From Actinomycetota bacterium (GTDB lineage: Bacteria > Actinomycetota > Acidimicrobiia > Acidimicrobiales > Ilumatobacteraceae), in assembly GCA_009701715.1 (NCBI GenBank), contig WLJO01000028.1, positions 1-33,050 on the forward strand: a stretch of 33,050 bases of DNA. The letters run 5' to 3'. The notes beneath the pieces are model-generated. The model searched no databases. It saw only the letters and a list, made by a program, of their open reading frames with translations, and was not told where the DNA came from. The position numbers were made by a program, and so were the translations under genes. This document shows, one piece after another, positions 14,650 through 22,542 of the stretch (its first letter is position 1; each line of letters begins with the position of its first letter).

Positions 14650-15692
14650 CCCGAGCAGCGCGCCGCAATCTCCCCGCCGTGCGCAGCGAGCGCGGCAAGT
14701 GCAGCACCTGCCGTCCCGACGCCGTGCTCGCACCGGGCGAGGTGGGCGAGATTCCAAAGCGCCGCACCCCACGCCGCGCGTAGTTCATGCGGCGCGAGCC
14801 AATAGTCACGGATCCGTTGGTGCAACCAGAGGAAGTGCTCGATCCCTGATGGGTCAAGCACGGTTCCGATGGGATCGGGCCCGAGGAGCCACGACGCCGC
14901 TGCGTGCCCGGCGGCGCGGGCCTCGGTGGTCAGCACGAGGCTGTCCATGTCGAACACCGCGCTCACCCCGAAGCGGTCGCCCCGGACGTTGCGTGGCGAC
15001 CAGTCCCCGTGGGATACCACCAGTGGTCCGTTGTCGTCCGCACAGGCCGCGAGCGCGAGGCCTGCATATCGGTCGATCCACGAGGCCGACTCGTCGTCAC
15101 GGAACGAGAAGGCCGGGCTGTACGGCTCGGGATAGAGCGCCCCGTCCCGCAGGGCGCCGAGTGGGTGCGGCGCGAGGTGCTCCACCTGCACGTGCCCCTC
15201 GGCGTAGCCACAGTGCGCCATGCCGTCCACGTACGTCGTGAGGCGCACGAGCGCGGCGACCGCTGAGACGGTGTCGGGGACCATCGCACCGCTGTCGTCG
15301 CGGATGAGGAGCGTTGCCGTGGCGAGTCCAACCCCGATTTCCTCTGGCCCGCCGAGCGGGGTCGGGCACGGGTACCGGACAGCAGCGAGGTGCGACTGCA
15401 CCGCAACCGCAGCGGCGAGGTAGTCCGCGTGGAATCGAGGCTGGTGTGCCTTCACCACCACCCTCGTGCCGTCCACGAGTACGAGACCCGATGCACAGCC
15501 CACCGAGGCGTGGTACCAGAGCACCGAGGCCACCGGGGACCCGAGGTGGCGCACCGTCCACTCCCCGATGAGGCCAGCAATCGCCGTGGGGTCCGTGGTG
15601 CCGAAGACTGCGCTCTCCACGACCGGTCCGGTCCAGTCACCCCAAGACGACAGGATCCGGCCCGCCAACCCGTCGGGAACCCGGTCAGTCAT
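14646..15692 (-). CDS. APH/choline-kinase-fold phosphotransferase-like protein
   Basis: The 348-residue product belongs to the aminoglycoside-phosphotransferase/protein-kinase-like fold. It has a lysine in TRVVVKAHQP as the likely ATP-site lysine, the catalytic loop SHGDWSPRNV (HGDxxxxN) and a following metal-binding FDMDSL, where DFD or DWE is common. The N-terminal 60 residues are not recognisable. Family members phosphorylate hydroxyls of small molecules such as aminoglycosides, choline, homoserine or sugars; the substrate here is unknown. Its ATG lies within the 3' end of tetR (8-base overlap), so the two form a bicistron divergent from the lipid operon. Antibiotic resistance is not a safe inference. 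Confidence 0.75.
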   Translation of the reverse strand: MTDRVPDGLAGRILSSWGDWTGPVVESAVFGTTDPTAIAGLIGEWTVRHLGSPVASVLWYHASVGCASGLVLVDGTRVVVKAHQPRFHADYLAAAVAVQSHLAAVRYPCPTPLGGPEEIGVGLATATLLIRDDSGAMVPDTVSAVAALVRLTTYVDGMAHCGYAEGHVQVEHLAPHPLGALRDGALYPEPYSPAFSFRDDESASWIDRYAGLALAACADDNGPLVVSHGDWSPRNVRGDRFGVSAVFDMDSLVLTTEARAAGHAAASWLLGPDPIGTVLDPSGIEHFLWLHQRIRDYWLAPHELRAAWGAALWNLAHLARCEHGVGTAGAALAALAAHGGEIAARCSG

Positions 15693-16314
15693 GGCTCAGT
15701 GCCGCCCGGAGGTACGCGAGCAGTTCGGAACGCAGTCGTCGCAGGCCGGCGGCGCTCGGCTGCCAACCCACCGCCCGCAGGGCCTCGGGTTCGGTCGCCA
15801 CGCCGACCACCGTTGCGTAGATGAGCGCAATAGTGAGGCGAGGGTCTGCCCGACGCATGCGCCCGGCGGCCATTTCGGCATCGAGGAACTCCACGGCCCG
15901 GTCGACGAGCGGTGAGAGCAGGGCCGTGAGCTGATCGGCGGCGGGGGGCCCGAGTCGGTTCAGTTCGCGCACGAGACCGAGCAGGGCAGGTCTGCGTACG
16001 GCCGTCCGGAAGACCGCACGGACGGTTGCCTCGACGCGGACGAAGCCGACACCCACGCCGGTGATCGCTGTGGCGATCTCGTCCACCAACTGGCCGGCGA
16101 TGTGATCGATCGTGGCGGCGAGCAGCTCGTCTTTGGATGCAAACCAATAGAGCACCGTCTGCTTGCGCACACCGACGTCGAGGGCGATCTCGTCGAGCGA
16201 GGTCCCGGGAAACCCCTGCGTACCGAAGCGATCGAGCGCAGCATCGAGGATCCGCGCCCGGGTGGGGCGGGCCGGGGCGGCGAGGGGGTTCGGGGCGGGC
16301 GGAGTGGCGTTCAT
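15685..16314 (-). CDS. TetR-family transcriptional regulator
   Basis: The 209-residue protein has a TetR N-terminal DNA-binding domain: TRARILDAALDRFGTQGF (about residues 18-35), then the helix-turn-helix SLDEIALDVGVRKQTVLYWF and the closing KDELL. The C-terminal domain is ligand-binding and resembles no named subgroup that I recognise. It is divergent from the FAR-HAD operon at 16354, with a 16-base inverted repeat at 16335-16350 between them, so it is the likely repressor of both that operon and itself. Its natural ligand could be an acyl-CoA or other lipid, by analogy with TetR repressors next to lipid genes (inference). The start ATG 16314 has no strong ribosome site. Confidence 0.92.
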   Translation of the reverse strand: MNATPPAPNPLAAPARPTRARILDAALDRFGTQGFPGTSLDEIALDVGVRKQTVLYWFASKDELLAATIDHIAGQLVDEIATAITGVGVGFVRVEATVRAVFRTAVRRPALLGLVRELNRLGPPAADQLTALLSPLVDRAVEFLDAEMAAGRMRRADPRLTIALIYATVVGVATEPEALRAVGWQPSAAGLRRLRSELLAYLRAALSHD

Positions 16315-16334
16315 GAAGGGTTTCCGGGCATCTC

Positions 16335-16350
16335 TCTACCAAATGGTAGA
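16335..16350. promoter_or_regulatory. Probable TetR operator (inverted repeat)
   Basis: TCTACCA-AA-TGGTAGA is a perfect seven-base inverted repeat around AA. It lies 21 bases from the tetR start and four bases before the ATG at 16354. On the minus strand it contains TACCAT, a TANNNT -10 for tetR, so binding would block tetR transcription and sit at the expected initiation region of the divergent operon. Confidence 0.6.
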
Positions 16351-16353
16351 CGA

Positions 16354-18720
16354 ATGGTGATAGACACGACAGTCGTGATCGCCGAATCGCTTGCGGGCAA
16401 ACGCATCGCCATTACCGGGGCCACCGGTTTCGTGGGTACCGCTCTCGTGGAGCGTCTGCTGCGCTCGGTCCCGGGCTGCGAACTCGTGCTCCTCATCCGT
16501 GCGGGCAAGCGCATGACTGCCGCAGACCGCCTGCGACGCGAGATCCTGAAGAACGACGCCTTCGACCGACTCCGCGAGGAACTCGGCGGTGCTGTTGCGT
16601 TCGATGAGATGGCGACGCGCCGCGTCCGGGCCATCGAGGGCGACGTGTCCAATGACGGCCTCGGGCTCACCGAGGAGGACCGCGCGATCCTCGCCACGTG
16701 CGACATAGTGATCCACTCCGCAGCGGCGGTCGCCTTCGACTCACCGCTCGACCGCGCCGTAGAGATCAATCTCATGGGCCCCACGCGGGTCGCCCAGACG
16801 CTGCAGTCGCTCGGGAGCACCGCTCACCTCGTCGCGGTCTCCACGTGCTACGTGGCTGGCAACCGCCGGGGTCGTGCCCCCGAAGAACTCGTCAGTGAGG
16901 GACCGTTCGATCTCGGGATCTCCTGGAAGGCCGAGGTGGCCGCATCACGCCGACTGCGCAGTGACGTGGAGGCGCAGAGCCGCGAACCCGAACGCCTCCT
17001 GAAGTTCCGCAGCGATGCACGCCGCGAACTCGGTGCGGCCGGTGGCCCTGCCCTCGGCGGCAAGACCGAGCAGCTCCGCATCCGATGGGTGGACGACCAG
17101 TTGGTCCTCGCCGGCCGCGCCCGGGCGGCAGCAGTCGGCTGGCCTGACGCGTATGCATTCACCAAGGCGCTCGGCGAACAGGCACTCATGGAGAGCAGGG
17201 GCAACGTCCCGGTCTCCATCGTGCGCCCGTCGATCATCGAGTCCGCGGTGGCCGAGCCTCGCCCGGGCTGGATCCGGGGCTTCCGGATGGCCGAGCCGGT
17301 GATCATCTCCTACGCTCGGGCGCTGCTCAAGGAGTTCCCCGGTATCCCCGAGGGCACCATCGACGTCGTGCCCGTGGACATGGTGGTCGCCACCATCATC
17401 GCTGTCGCTGCGCTCGGCCCCGAGCGTGCGCCGCGCATCACCCAGATCGCATCGGGCTCCGTCAACCCGATGAAGTACGGCACCCTGCAGGACAACGTGC
17501 GTGAGTTCTTCACGAAGAACCCGCTGTACGACAACGAGGGCCAGCCCATCATCGTGCCGGAATGGAGCTTCCCCGGGCGCGGCCGCGTGCAGGGCCAACT
17601 TGTGCGCGCGAAGAACGTGGTAACCCGAACCGAGCGCGTGCTCCAGTCGCTCCCGCTGCGCGGGCAGCAGGCGCTGTGGAGCGCCCGTCTCGAGGAGCGC
17701 CGGATCGAGATCGAGCGAGCACTCGAGTACGTCGAGCTCTACGGTCTGTACACCGAGTGCGAGGCCATCTACGACGTGACCAATCTGTTGAGGATGTGGG
17801 ACGACCTCGACGAAGAGGACCGACGGACCTTCTGTTTCGACCCGCGCCAGATGGACTGGGAGCACTACGTCCACAACATCCACCTGCCGTCCGTGGTTAG
17901 CCACGCAAGGGTGAAGACCACCCCCGGGCGCAGCAAAATCGACCGCTCGGCCCGCCTCCGCAAGGGCGTCCTCGCGCCCGAGCGACAGGTGGCCGCGTTC
18001 GATCTCGAGAACACGTTGATCGCATCCAACGTCGTCGAGAGTTTCTCGTGGCTGGCCACACGACGTCTCCCCGCCGGGGACCGTGCCCGGTTCGTCCTGC
18101 GGCAGCTCGCCGAGGCCCCCACTCTGCTCCGCCTCGACCGCGCCGATCGCAGCGACTTCCTCCGCTACTTCTACCGGCGCTACGAGGACGCACCCCTCGA
18201 CGTCCTCGCCAAGGACGCCCAGGAACTGTTGAGCAGGCTCATCATCACCAAGAGCTTCCCTGCCGGCATCCGCCGCGTGCGCGAGCACCGAGCCGCCGGC
18301 CACCGGACCATCCTGATCACCGGAGCCCTCTCGTTCGTCGTCGAGCCGCTGAGGCCACTCTTCGACGAGATCGTCGCGTCGAACATGACGGTCCGGGCAG
18401 ACGGAACACTCAGCGGCGAACTGATGGGCGTGCCCCCCACTGGCGAAACCCGCGCCCAGGTGCTCTCGGACTACTGCGCCGCCAACGGCTTCTCGATGGA
18501 GCAGGCCGTTGCGTACGCCGACTCCAGTTCGGACCTCCCGCTGCTCGAGGCCGTCGGCTTCCCTGTCGCCGTGAACCCAGAAACCCGTCTGGCAACCATC
18601 GCCCGCAAGCGGGGCTGGCTCGTGGAGGACTGGAAGAAGGCGCCCGGTGCCCCGAGGGCGCTGCTCCCCATCGGGCCGCTGCTCTCCGAGCGCGAGCGCC
18701 GCGCAGGGGCTTTGCAATGA
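16354..18720 (+). CDS. Fatty-acyl-CoA-reductase-like/HAD phosphatase fusion
   Basis: The 788-residue protein has two parts. Residues 15 to about 520 are an extended short-chain dehydrogenase of the NAD_binding_4 (FAR, male-sterility) type: cofactor loop TGATGFVG (21-28), HSAAAVAFDSP, VSTCYVAGNRRG and catalytic Tyr267-xxx-Lys271 (YAFTK). Residues about 545-788 are a HAD-IB phosphatase: motif I FDLENTL (D550, E552), motif II LITGA (T656), motif IV ADSSSDLPLLEAVG. FARs reduce acyl-CoA to alcohol or aldehyde with NADPH. Motif I has D-x-E where most HAD phosphatases have D-x-D, so phosphatase activity is uncertain. ATG 16354 is chosen because the Rossmann fold follows at once; there is no ribosome site, so it may be leaderless. 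The stop overlaps the next ATG (ATGA). Confidence 0.88.
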   Translation: MVIDTTVVIAESLAGKRIAITGATGFVGTALVERLLRSVPGCELVLLIRAGKRMTAADRLRREILKNDAFDRLREELGGAVAFDEMATRRVRAIEGDVSNDGLGLTEEDRAILATCDIVIHSAAAVAFDSPLDRAVEINLMGPTRVAQTLQSLGSTAHLVAVSTCYVAGNRRGRAPEELVSEGPFDLGISWKAEVAASRRLRSDVEAQSREPERLLKFRSDARRELGAAGGPALGGKTEQLRIRWVDDQLVLAGRARAAAVGWPDAYAFTKALGEQALMESRGNVPVSIVRPSIIESAVAEPRPGWIRGFRMAEPVIISYARALLKEFPGIPEGTIDVVPVDMVVATIIAVAALGPERAPRITQIASGSVNPMKYGTLQDNVREFFTKNPLYDNEGQPIIVPEWSFPGRGRVQGQLVRAKNVVTRTERVLQSLPLRGQQALWSARLEERRIEIERALEYVELYGLYTECEAIYDVTNLLRMWDDLDEEDRRTFCFDPRQMDWEHYVHNIHLPSVVSHARVKTTPGRSKIDRSARLRKGVLAPERQVAAFDLENTLIASNVVESFSWLATRRLPAGDRARFVLRQLAEAPTLLRLDRADRSDFLRYFYRRYEDAPLDVLAKDAQELLSRLIITKSFPAGIRRVREHRAAGHRTILITGALSFVVEPLRPLFDEIVASNMTVRADGTLSGELMGVPPTGETRAQVLSDYCAANGFSMEQAVAYADSSSDLPLLEAVGFPVAVNPETRLATIARKRGWLVEDWKKAPGAPRALLPIGPLLSERERRAGALQ

Positions 18721-19895
18721 GGGCGCTGCGCATCGACCGCAAGGTGGCCCGGTTCGCCTCTGCACGCGTAGCCGGAATGCTCGCCCCGGGCTCCGGTGCC
18801 AAGTGGGGACCGCTCGAGTTGGACGACGTGCCCGCCATTGCGCTTCCCGGGGAGGATTGGGTGCGTATCCACCCACGGCTGTCGGGCATCTGCGGCAGCG
18901 ACCTCTCTACCGTCGATGGAGTCTCCTCGCGATACTTCGAACCCCTCGTCAGCTTCCCGTTCACCCCGGGGCACGAGGTGGTGGCAGACACCGACGATGG
19001 TCGACGAGTCGTGCTCGAACCGGTGCTCGGATGCGTCACCCGCGGGATTGATCCGGCCTGCCCGGCGTGTGCGCGCGGCGAGCTCGGCAACTGCGAGCGC
19101 CTCGCATTCGGCATCCTTGATGCAGGGCTGCAGACAGGCTTCTGCTGCGATACCGGCGGCGGTTGGGGGACCGAGATGGTCGCTCACCCGTCGCAGTTGC
19201 ACGACGTGCCCGAGGACCTGAGTGACGAAGCTGCCGTCATGGTGGAGCCCGCTGCATGCGCCATTCACGCCGCCCTGCGCGTGCCGATCACCCCCGGGGC
19301 CACCGTTGCGGTCATCGGTGCCGGAACCCTCGGGCTCCTCACCGTTGCCGCGCTGCGCGCATTCACCCCGGCGGGCCAGATCGTCACGGCGGCGCGCTAC
19401 CCACACCAGATCCGCCTCGCCAAGGAACTCGGTGCGAGCATCGTGTGCGAGTCCGGCGAGCTGTCCCGGGTGGTACGCCGCCAGACAGCGTCGATGGCCT
19501 ACGGCGACCAGCTCACGGGCGGAGCCGACGTGGTGCTCGACTGCGTGGGCGACAGCGCCACGATCTCTGGTGCGCTGCAGATCGTTCGGCCCCGCGGGAG
19601 TGTGGTGGTGGTCGGCATGCCCTCCTCCGTGAAGCTCGAGCTCACGACGCTCTGGCACCGCGAGACCTCCCTCGTCGGCGCGTACGCCTACGGCACCGAA
19701 CACCTCGCCGACGGTCGAACCGCCCGCACCTTCGACCTTGCGTTCTCGCTCGTTCGGGAGGCTCGGCTCGAGCGTCTCGTCAGTGTCACGTATCCACTCC
19801 ATCAGTACGAAGACGCCATCTCGCATGCCGCCAACGCCGGTCGGCGTGGTGCGGTGAAGGTTGCGTTCGACCTGCGCCACGACAGAAAGCGCTAG
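18717..19895 (+). CDS. Zinc-dependent medium-chain alcohol dehydrogenase
   Basis: The 392-residue MDR-family protein carries catalytic-zinc ligands Cys59 in GICGSD and His86 in PGHEV, a structural-zinc segment beginning at Cys106 (CVTRGIDPACPACARG...NC), and the nucleotide loop GAGTLGLLT. It should interconvert an alcohol and aldehyde or ketone with NAD(P). In context it could handle the alcohol or aldehyde formed by the reductase encoded before it. ATG 18717 overlaps the upstream stop by four bases; the open frame before it is a shadow. The N-terminal 40 residues are longer than in short MDR members. The substrate is unknown. Confidence 0.9.
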   Translation: MRALRIDRKVARFASARVAGMLAPGSGAKWGPLELDDVPAIALPGEDWVRIHPRLSGICGSDLSTVDGVSSRYFEPLVSFPFTPGHEVVADTDDGRRVVLEPVLGCVTRGIDPACPACARGELGNCERLAFGILDAGLQTGFCCDTGGGWGTEMVAHPSQLHDVPEDLSDEAAVMVEPAACAIHAALRVPITPGATVAVIGAGTLGLLTVAALRAFTPAGQIVTAARYPHQIRLAKELGASIVCESGELSRVVRRQTASMAYGDQLTGGADVVLDCVGDSATISGALQIVRPRGSVVVVGMPSSVKLELTTLWHRETSLVGAYAYGTEHLADGRTARTFDLAFSLVREARLERLVSVTYPLHQYEDAISHAANAGRRGAVKVAFDLRHDRKR

Positions 19896-19899
19896 CAAC

Positions 19900-21486
19900 A
19901 TGCCCCGTCCCGGTTTCGTCCTCGAAGTCGATCGCTCCACGCCACCCACGTTGTTCTGGCGCGGGGAGAACTTCAGCCTCGAGAAGCTGCCCGCCGGCCG
20001 CAGTCGCGTCATCTACGCACCCGAGCCGCTCCCGGCGATCAAGGATGTCGATGCAGCGATCCGCCATGCCCTCGCCAACCCGATCGACAGCGACCCGCTC
20101 AAGGCCCTGATGTTCTCGGGCATGAAGCTCACGATTGCGTTCGACGACATCTCACTCCCGCTCCCCAAGATGCGCCGCCCCGACATCCGCCAGCGTGTCA
20201 TCGAGGCGGTCCTCGACACCGCTGCCGAGGTGGGCGTGGACGACGTGCACATCATCGCGGCGCTCGCGCTGCACCGCCGCATGACCGAGGACGAGCTTCG
20301 CCACGCGCTCGGCGACCGCGTGTACGACGCCTTCGCTCCCCGCGGTCAGCTGTACCAGCACGACGCCGAGGACCCGAACGGTATGACCTCGCTCGGGCAG
20401 ACGCCGCACGGCGAGGACGTCGAGATCAACAAGCGTGCCGCAGAGAGCGACCTGCTCGTGTACGTGAACATCAACATGGTGGCGATGGACGGAGGCTGGA
20501 AGTCCACGGCCACCGGCCTGTCCAGCTACCGCAGCCTGCGTCACCACCACAACGTGAACACGATGCGTCAGTCCCGCTCGTTCATGGACCAGCACCGCAG
20601 CGAACTTCACCACTCAAACTGGCGGATGGGCAAGGTGCTCAAGGAGAGCGGCCCGCGGATCTTCCAGATTGAGACCACGATCAACACCGATACGTTCCCG
20701 GCGCCCTTCGAGTTCCTCTCCAAGCGCGAATGGGAGTGGGGCGCCAAGGAGCGTGCCACGTACCTCGCCACCACCAAGGCGCTCAACCGGACCCCCGTGA
20801 AGCTCGCGCGGAAGATCTTCCACTCAATCGAGTCCCCGCACCAGATGACCTCCATCCAGTGCGGCGAGGTGGAGGCGGTCCACAAGATCACCACGGAGAA
20901 CGTGTGGAAGCAGCAGCTCGTCGAGGTGAAGGGTCAGACCGACATCCTCACGATGGGTATCCCGTTCATCTCGCCGTACAACGTGCACTCGATCATGAAC
21001 CCGATCCTCGTTGCGTGCATGGGTCTCGGGTACTACTTCAACATGTACAAGGGCAAGCCACTCGTGCGCGAGGGCGGCGTGGTGATCATGACCCACCCGA
21101 CGTACCCGGACTTCCACCCAGTGCACCACCCGAGCTACATCGACTTCTTCGAACAGGTACTCGCGGACACCACCGACCCCGCCGTGATCGAGGCGAAGTA
21201 CGAGAAGCAGTTCGCCGAGGACGAGTGGTACAAGCATCTGTACCGCACCGGGTACGCCTACCACGGCGTGCACCCGTTCTACATGTGGTACTGGGCGAGC
21301 CACGCGATGGCGCACCTCGGTCGCACCATCGTCGTTGGCGGCGACCCGCGGGCCGTTCGACGCCTTGGCTTCACCCCTGCCTCCACGATGAGCGACGCAT
21401 TCGAGATCGCCCAGGACGTGGTCGGCCCATCGCCCACGGTTACACACCTTCACACGCCGCCGCTCATGGTGGCGGACGTCAGCTGA
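19900..21486 (+). CDS. Large divergent LarA/DUF2088-family protein
   Basis: The 528-residue product resembles the N-terminal half of lactate racemase LarA: AFDDISLPLP near residue 85, and ALALHRRMTEDELRHALGD with His125 in the place of a LarA catalytic-site histidine. GGWKSTATG carries Lys201, comparable to the lysine that binds the nickel-pincer cofactor, and a His cluster at 215-217 follows. The LarA histidine normally about ten residues before that lysine seems absent (segment NINMVAMDGGWK). At 528 residues it is about 100 longer than LarA, with an aromatic-rich C-terminal half (HPFYMWYWASHAMAHLG). No larB, larC or larE cofactor genes are in the window. The real reaction is unknown. It starts four bases after adh and is clearly part of the operon. 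Confidence 0.72.
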   Translation: MPRPGFVLEVDRSTPPTLFWRGENFSLEKLPAGRSRVIYAPEPLPAIKDVDAAIRHALANPIDSDPLKALMFSGMKLTIAFDDISLPLPKMRRPDIRQRVIEAVLDTAAEVGVDDVHIIAALALHRRMTEDELRHALGDRVYDAFAPRGQLYQHDAEDPNGMTSLGQTPHGEDVEINKRAAESDLLVYVNINMVAMDGGWKSTATGLSSYRSLRHHHNVNTMRQSRSFMDQHRSELHHSNWRMGKVLKESGPRIFQIETTINTDTFPAPFEFLSKREWEWGAKERATYLATTKALNRTPVKLARKIFHSIESPHQMTSIQCGEVEAVHKITTENVWKQQLVEVKGQTDILTMGIPFISPYNVHSIMNPILVACMGLGYYFNMYKGKPLVREGGVVIMTHPTYPDFHPVHHPSYIDFFEQVLADTTDPAVIEAKYEKQFAEDEWYKHLYRTGYAYHGVHPFYMWYWASHAMAHLGRTIVVGGDPRAVRRLGFTPASTMSDAFEIAQDVVGPSPTVTHLHTPPLMVADVS

Positions 21487-21499
21487 GCAGGCCTACGCG

Positions 21500-22519
21500 A
21501 TGAAGGGTTCACAACCGCTGCGCGAGATGCGACTCGCCGGACGCGCCATCGGGGCACGCGGCCGCAGCATGCGGACGCGCGCCAAGCGATCCGTCGGCTC
21601 CGTCGGCTTCCCCTACCGAGCCCCCGAGGTACCCCGAGGCGTCACCGTGCCGGAACTGCCGTCGAGACTCGAGGCCAACTACGAGACTGCGTGGGCCCGG
21701 GAGGCCCCGGCGAGGGCCGTGCGCAGACTGCTCCAGGCCGGACCGCTGCGCCTGTTCGTCAAGATCGTTGCCGACCCCGAGATCGCCGGGCTCGACCGCC
21801 TTGCGGACTTCCGCCCCGCGAAGAACGAGGACCCTCCGGCGCTGATCTTCACGCCCAACCACCACAGCCATCTCGACACCGGCCTGTGCCTGATGGCGAT
21901 CCCCGAGCCGTGGCGGTCGAAGATCGTCGTGGGTGCCGCTGCGGACTACTTCTTCACCACGCGGATCAGCGCTGCCTCATCTGCCCTGATGCTCAACGCG
22001 ATCCCGATCGACCGTGAGTCCCTGAGCCGCAAGTCGTCGGATTTCGCGAAGCAGTTGATCGACGAGGGCTGGAGCCTGCTGCTGTTCCCCGAGGGCGGGC
22101 GCTCCCCCGACGGTTGGGGCCAGCCATTCAAAGGTGGCGCTGCGTACCTGTCGGCGAGCACCGGCGCACCGATCGTGCCCGTGTACATCGATGGCGCCGG
22201 GGCAATCTTCGGCAAGGGGATGAAGCGCCTCAAGCCAGGTCGCACCAAGGTCGTCTTCGGACAGCCGCTCCCGCCCGTCGAGGGCGAGAACACCCGTCGG
22301 TTCAACGAGCGAATCGAACTGGCCGTGACCGAACTCGGTGACGAGGCACTGAGCGATTGGTGGGGTGCCCGCCAGCGGGCAGCTGAGCGTCGAAACCCGG
22401 CACTTACCGGGCCCGAGTACCGGGGCTGGCGCCGCCAGTGGGCCCTCTCCGAGCACCGCAAGCTCGGCAAGGCGGGACAACGCACCCGTCAAAAGCGGAC
22501 CTGGCCCAAGTTCGACTAG
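21500..22519 (+). CDS. PlsC-like lysophospholipid acyltransferase
   Basis: The 339-residue protein has the acyltransferase motifs NHHSHLD (H121...D126, HxxxxD) and FPEGGRS (196-202), with a third block IVPVYIDGAG. Family members transfer a fatty acyl group from acyl-CoA or acyl-ACP to a glycerol-3-phosphate-like or lysolipid acceptor at the membrane inner face. The N-terminal 80 residues are basic and not recognised; the C-terminus (about 60 residues, very basic) may bind membrane or acceptor. It is the last gene of the TetR-facing operon, 13 bases after the LarA-like gene, with AGG nine bases before ATG 21500. It is convergent to ribF. The acceptor is unknown. Confidence 0.88.
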   Translation: MKGSQPLREMRLAGRAIGARGRSMRTRAKRSVGSVGFPYRAPEVPRGVTVPELPSRLEANYETAWAREAPARAVRRLLQAGPLRLFVKIVADPEIAGLDRLADFRPAKNEDPPALIFTPNHHSHLDTGLCLMAIPEPWRSKIVVGAAADYFFTTRISAASSALMLNAIPIDRESLSRKSSDFAKQLIDEGWSLLLFPEGGRSPDGWGQPFKGGAAYLSASTGAPIVPVYIDGAGAIFGKGMKRLKPGRTKVVFGQPLPPVEGENTRRFNERIELAVTELGDEALSDWWGARQRAAERRNPALTGPEYRGWRRQWALSEHRKLGKAGQRTRQKRTWPKFD

Positions 22520-22542
22520 CTAACTGTCGACCCGAGACACCA

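Noticed and set aside
14646-15692. Aminoglycoside resistance gene
   Set aside because: Only the general APH fold is visible; the location beside tetR and a lipid operon does not support a resistance role.
16102-16353. N-terminal extension of the FAR-HAD gene
   Set aside because: It overlaps tetR on the other strand and the operator; the Rossmann fold begins just after ATG 16354.
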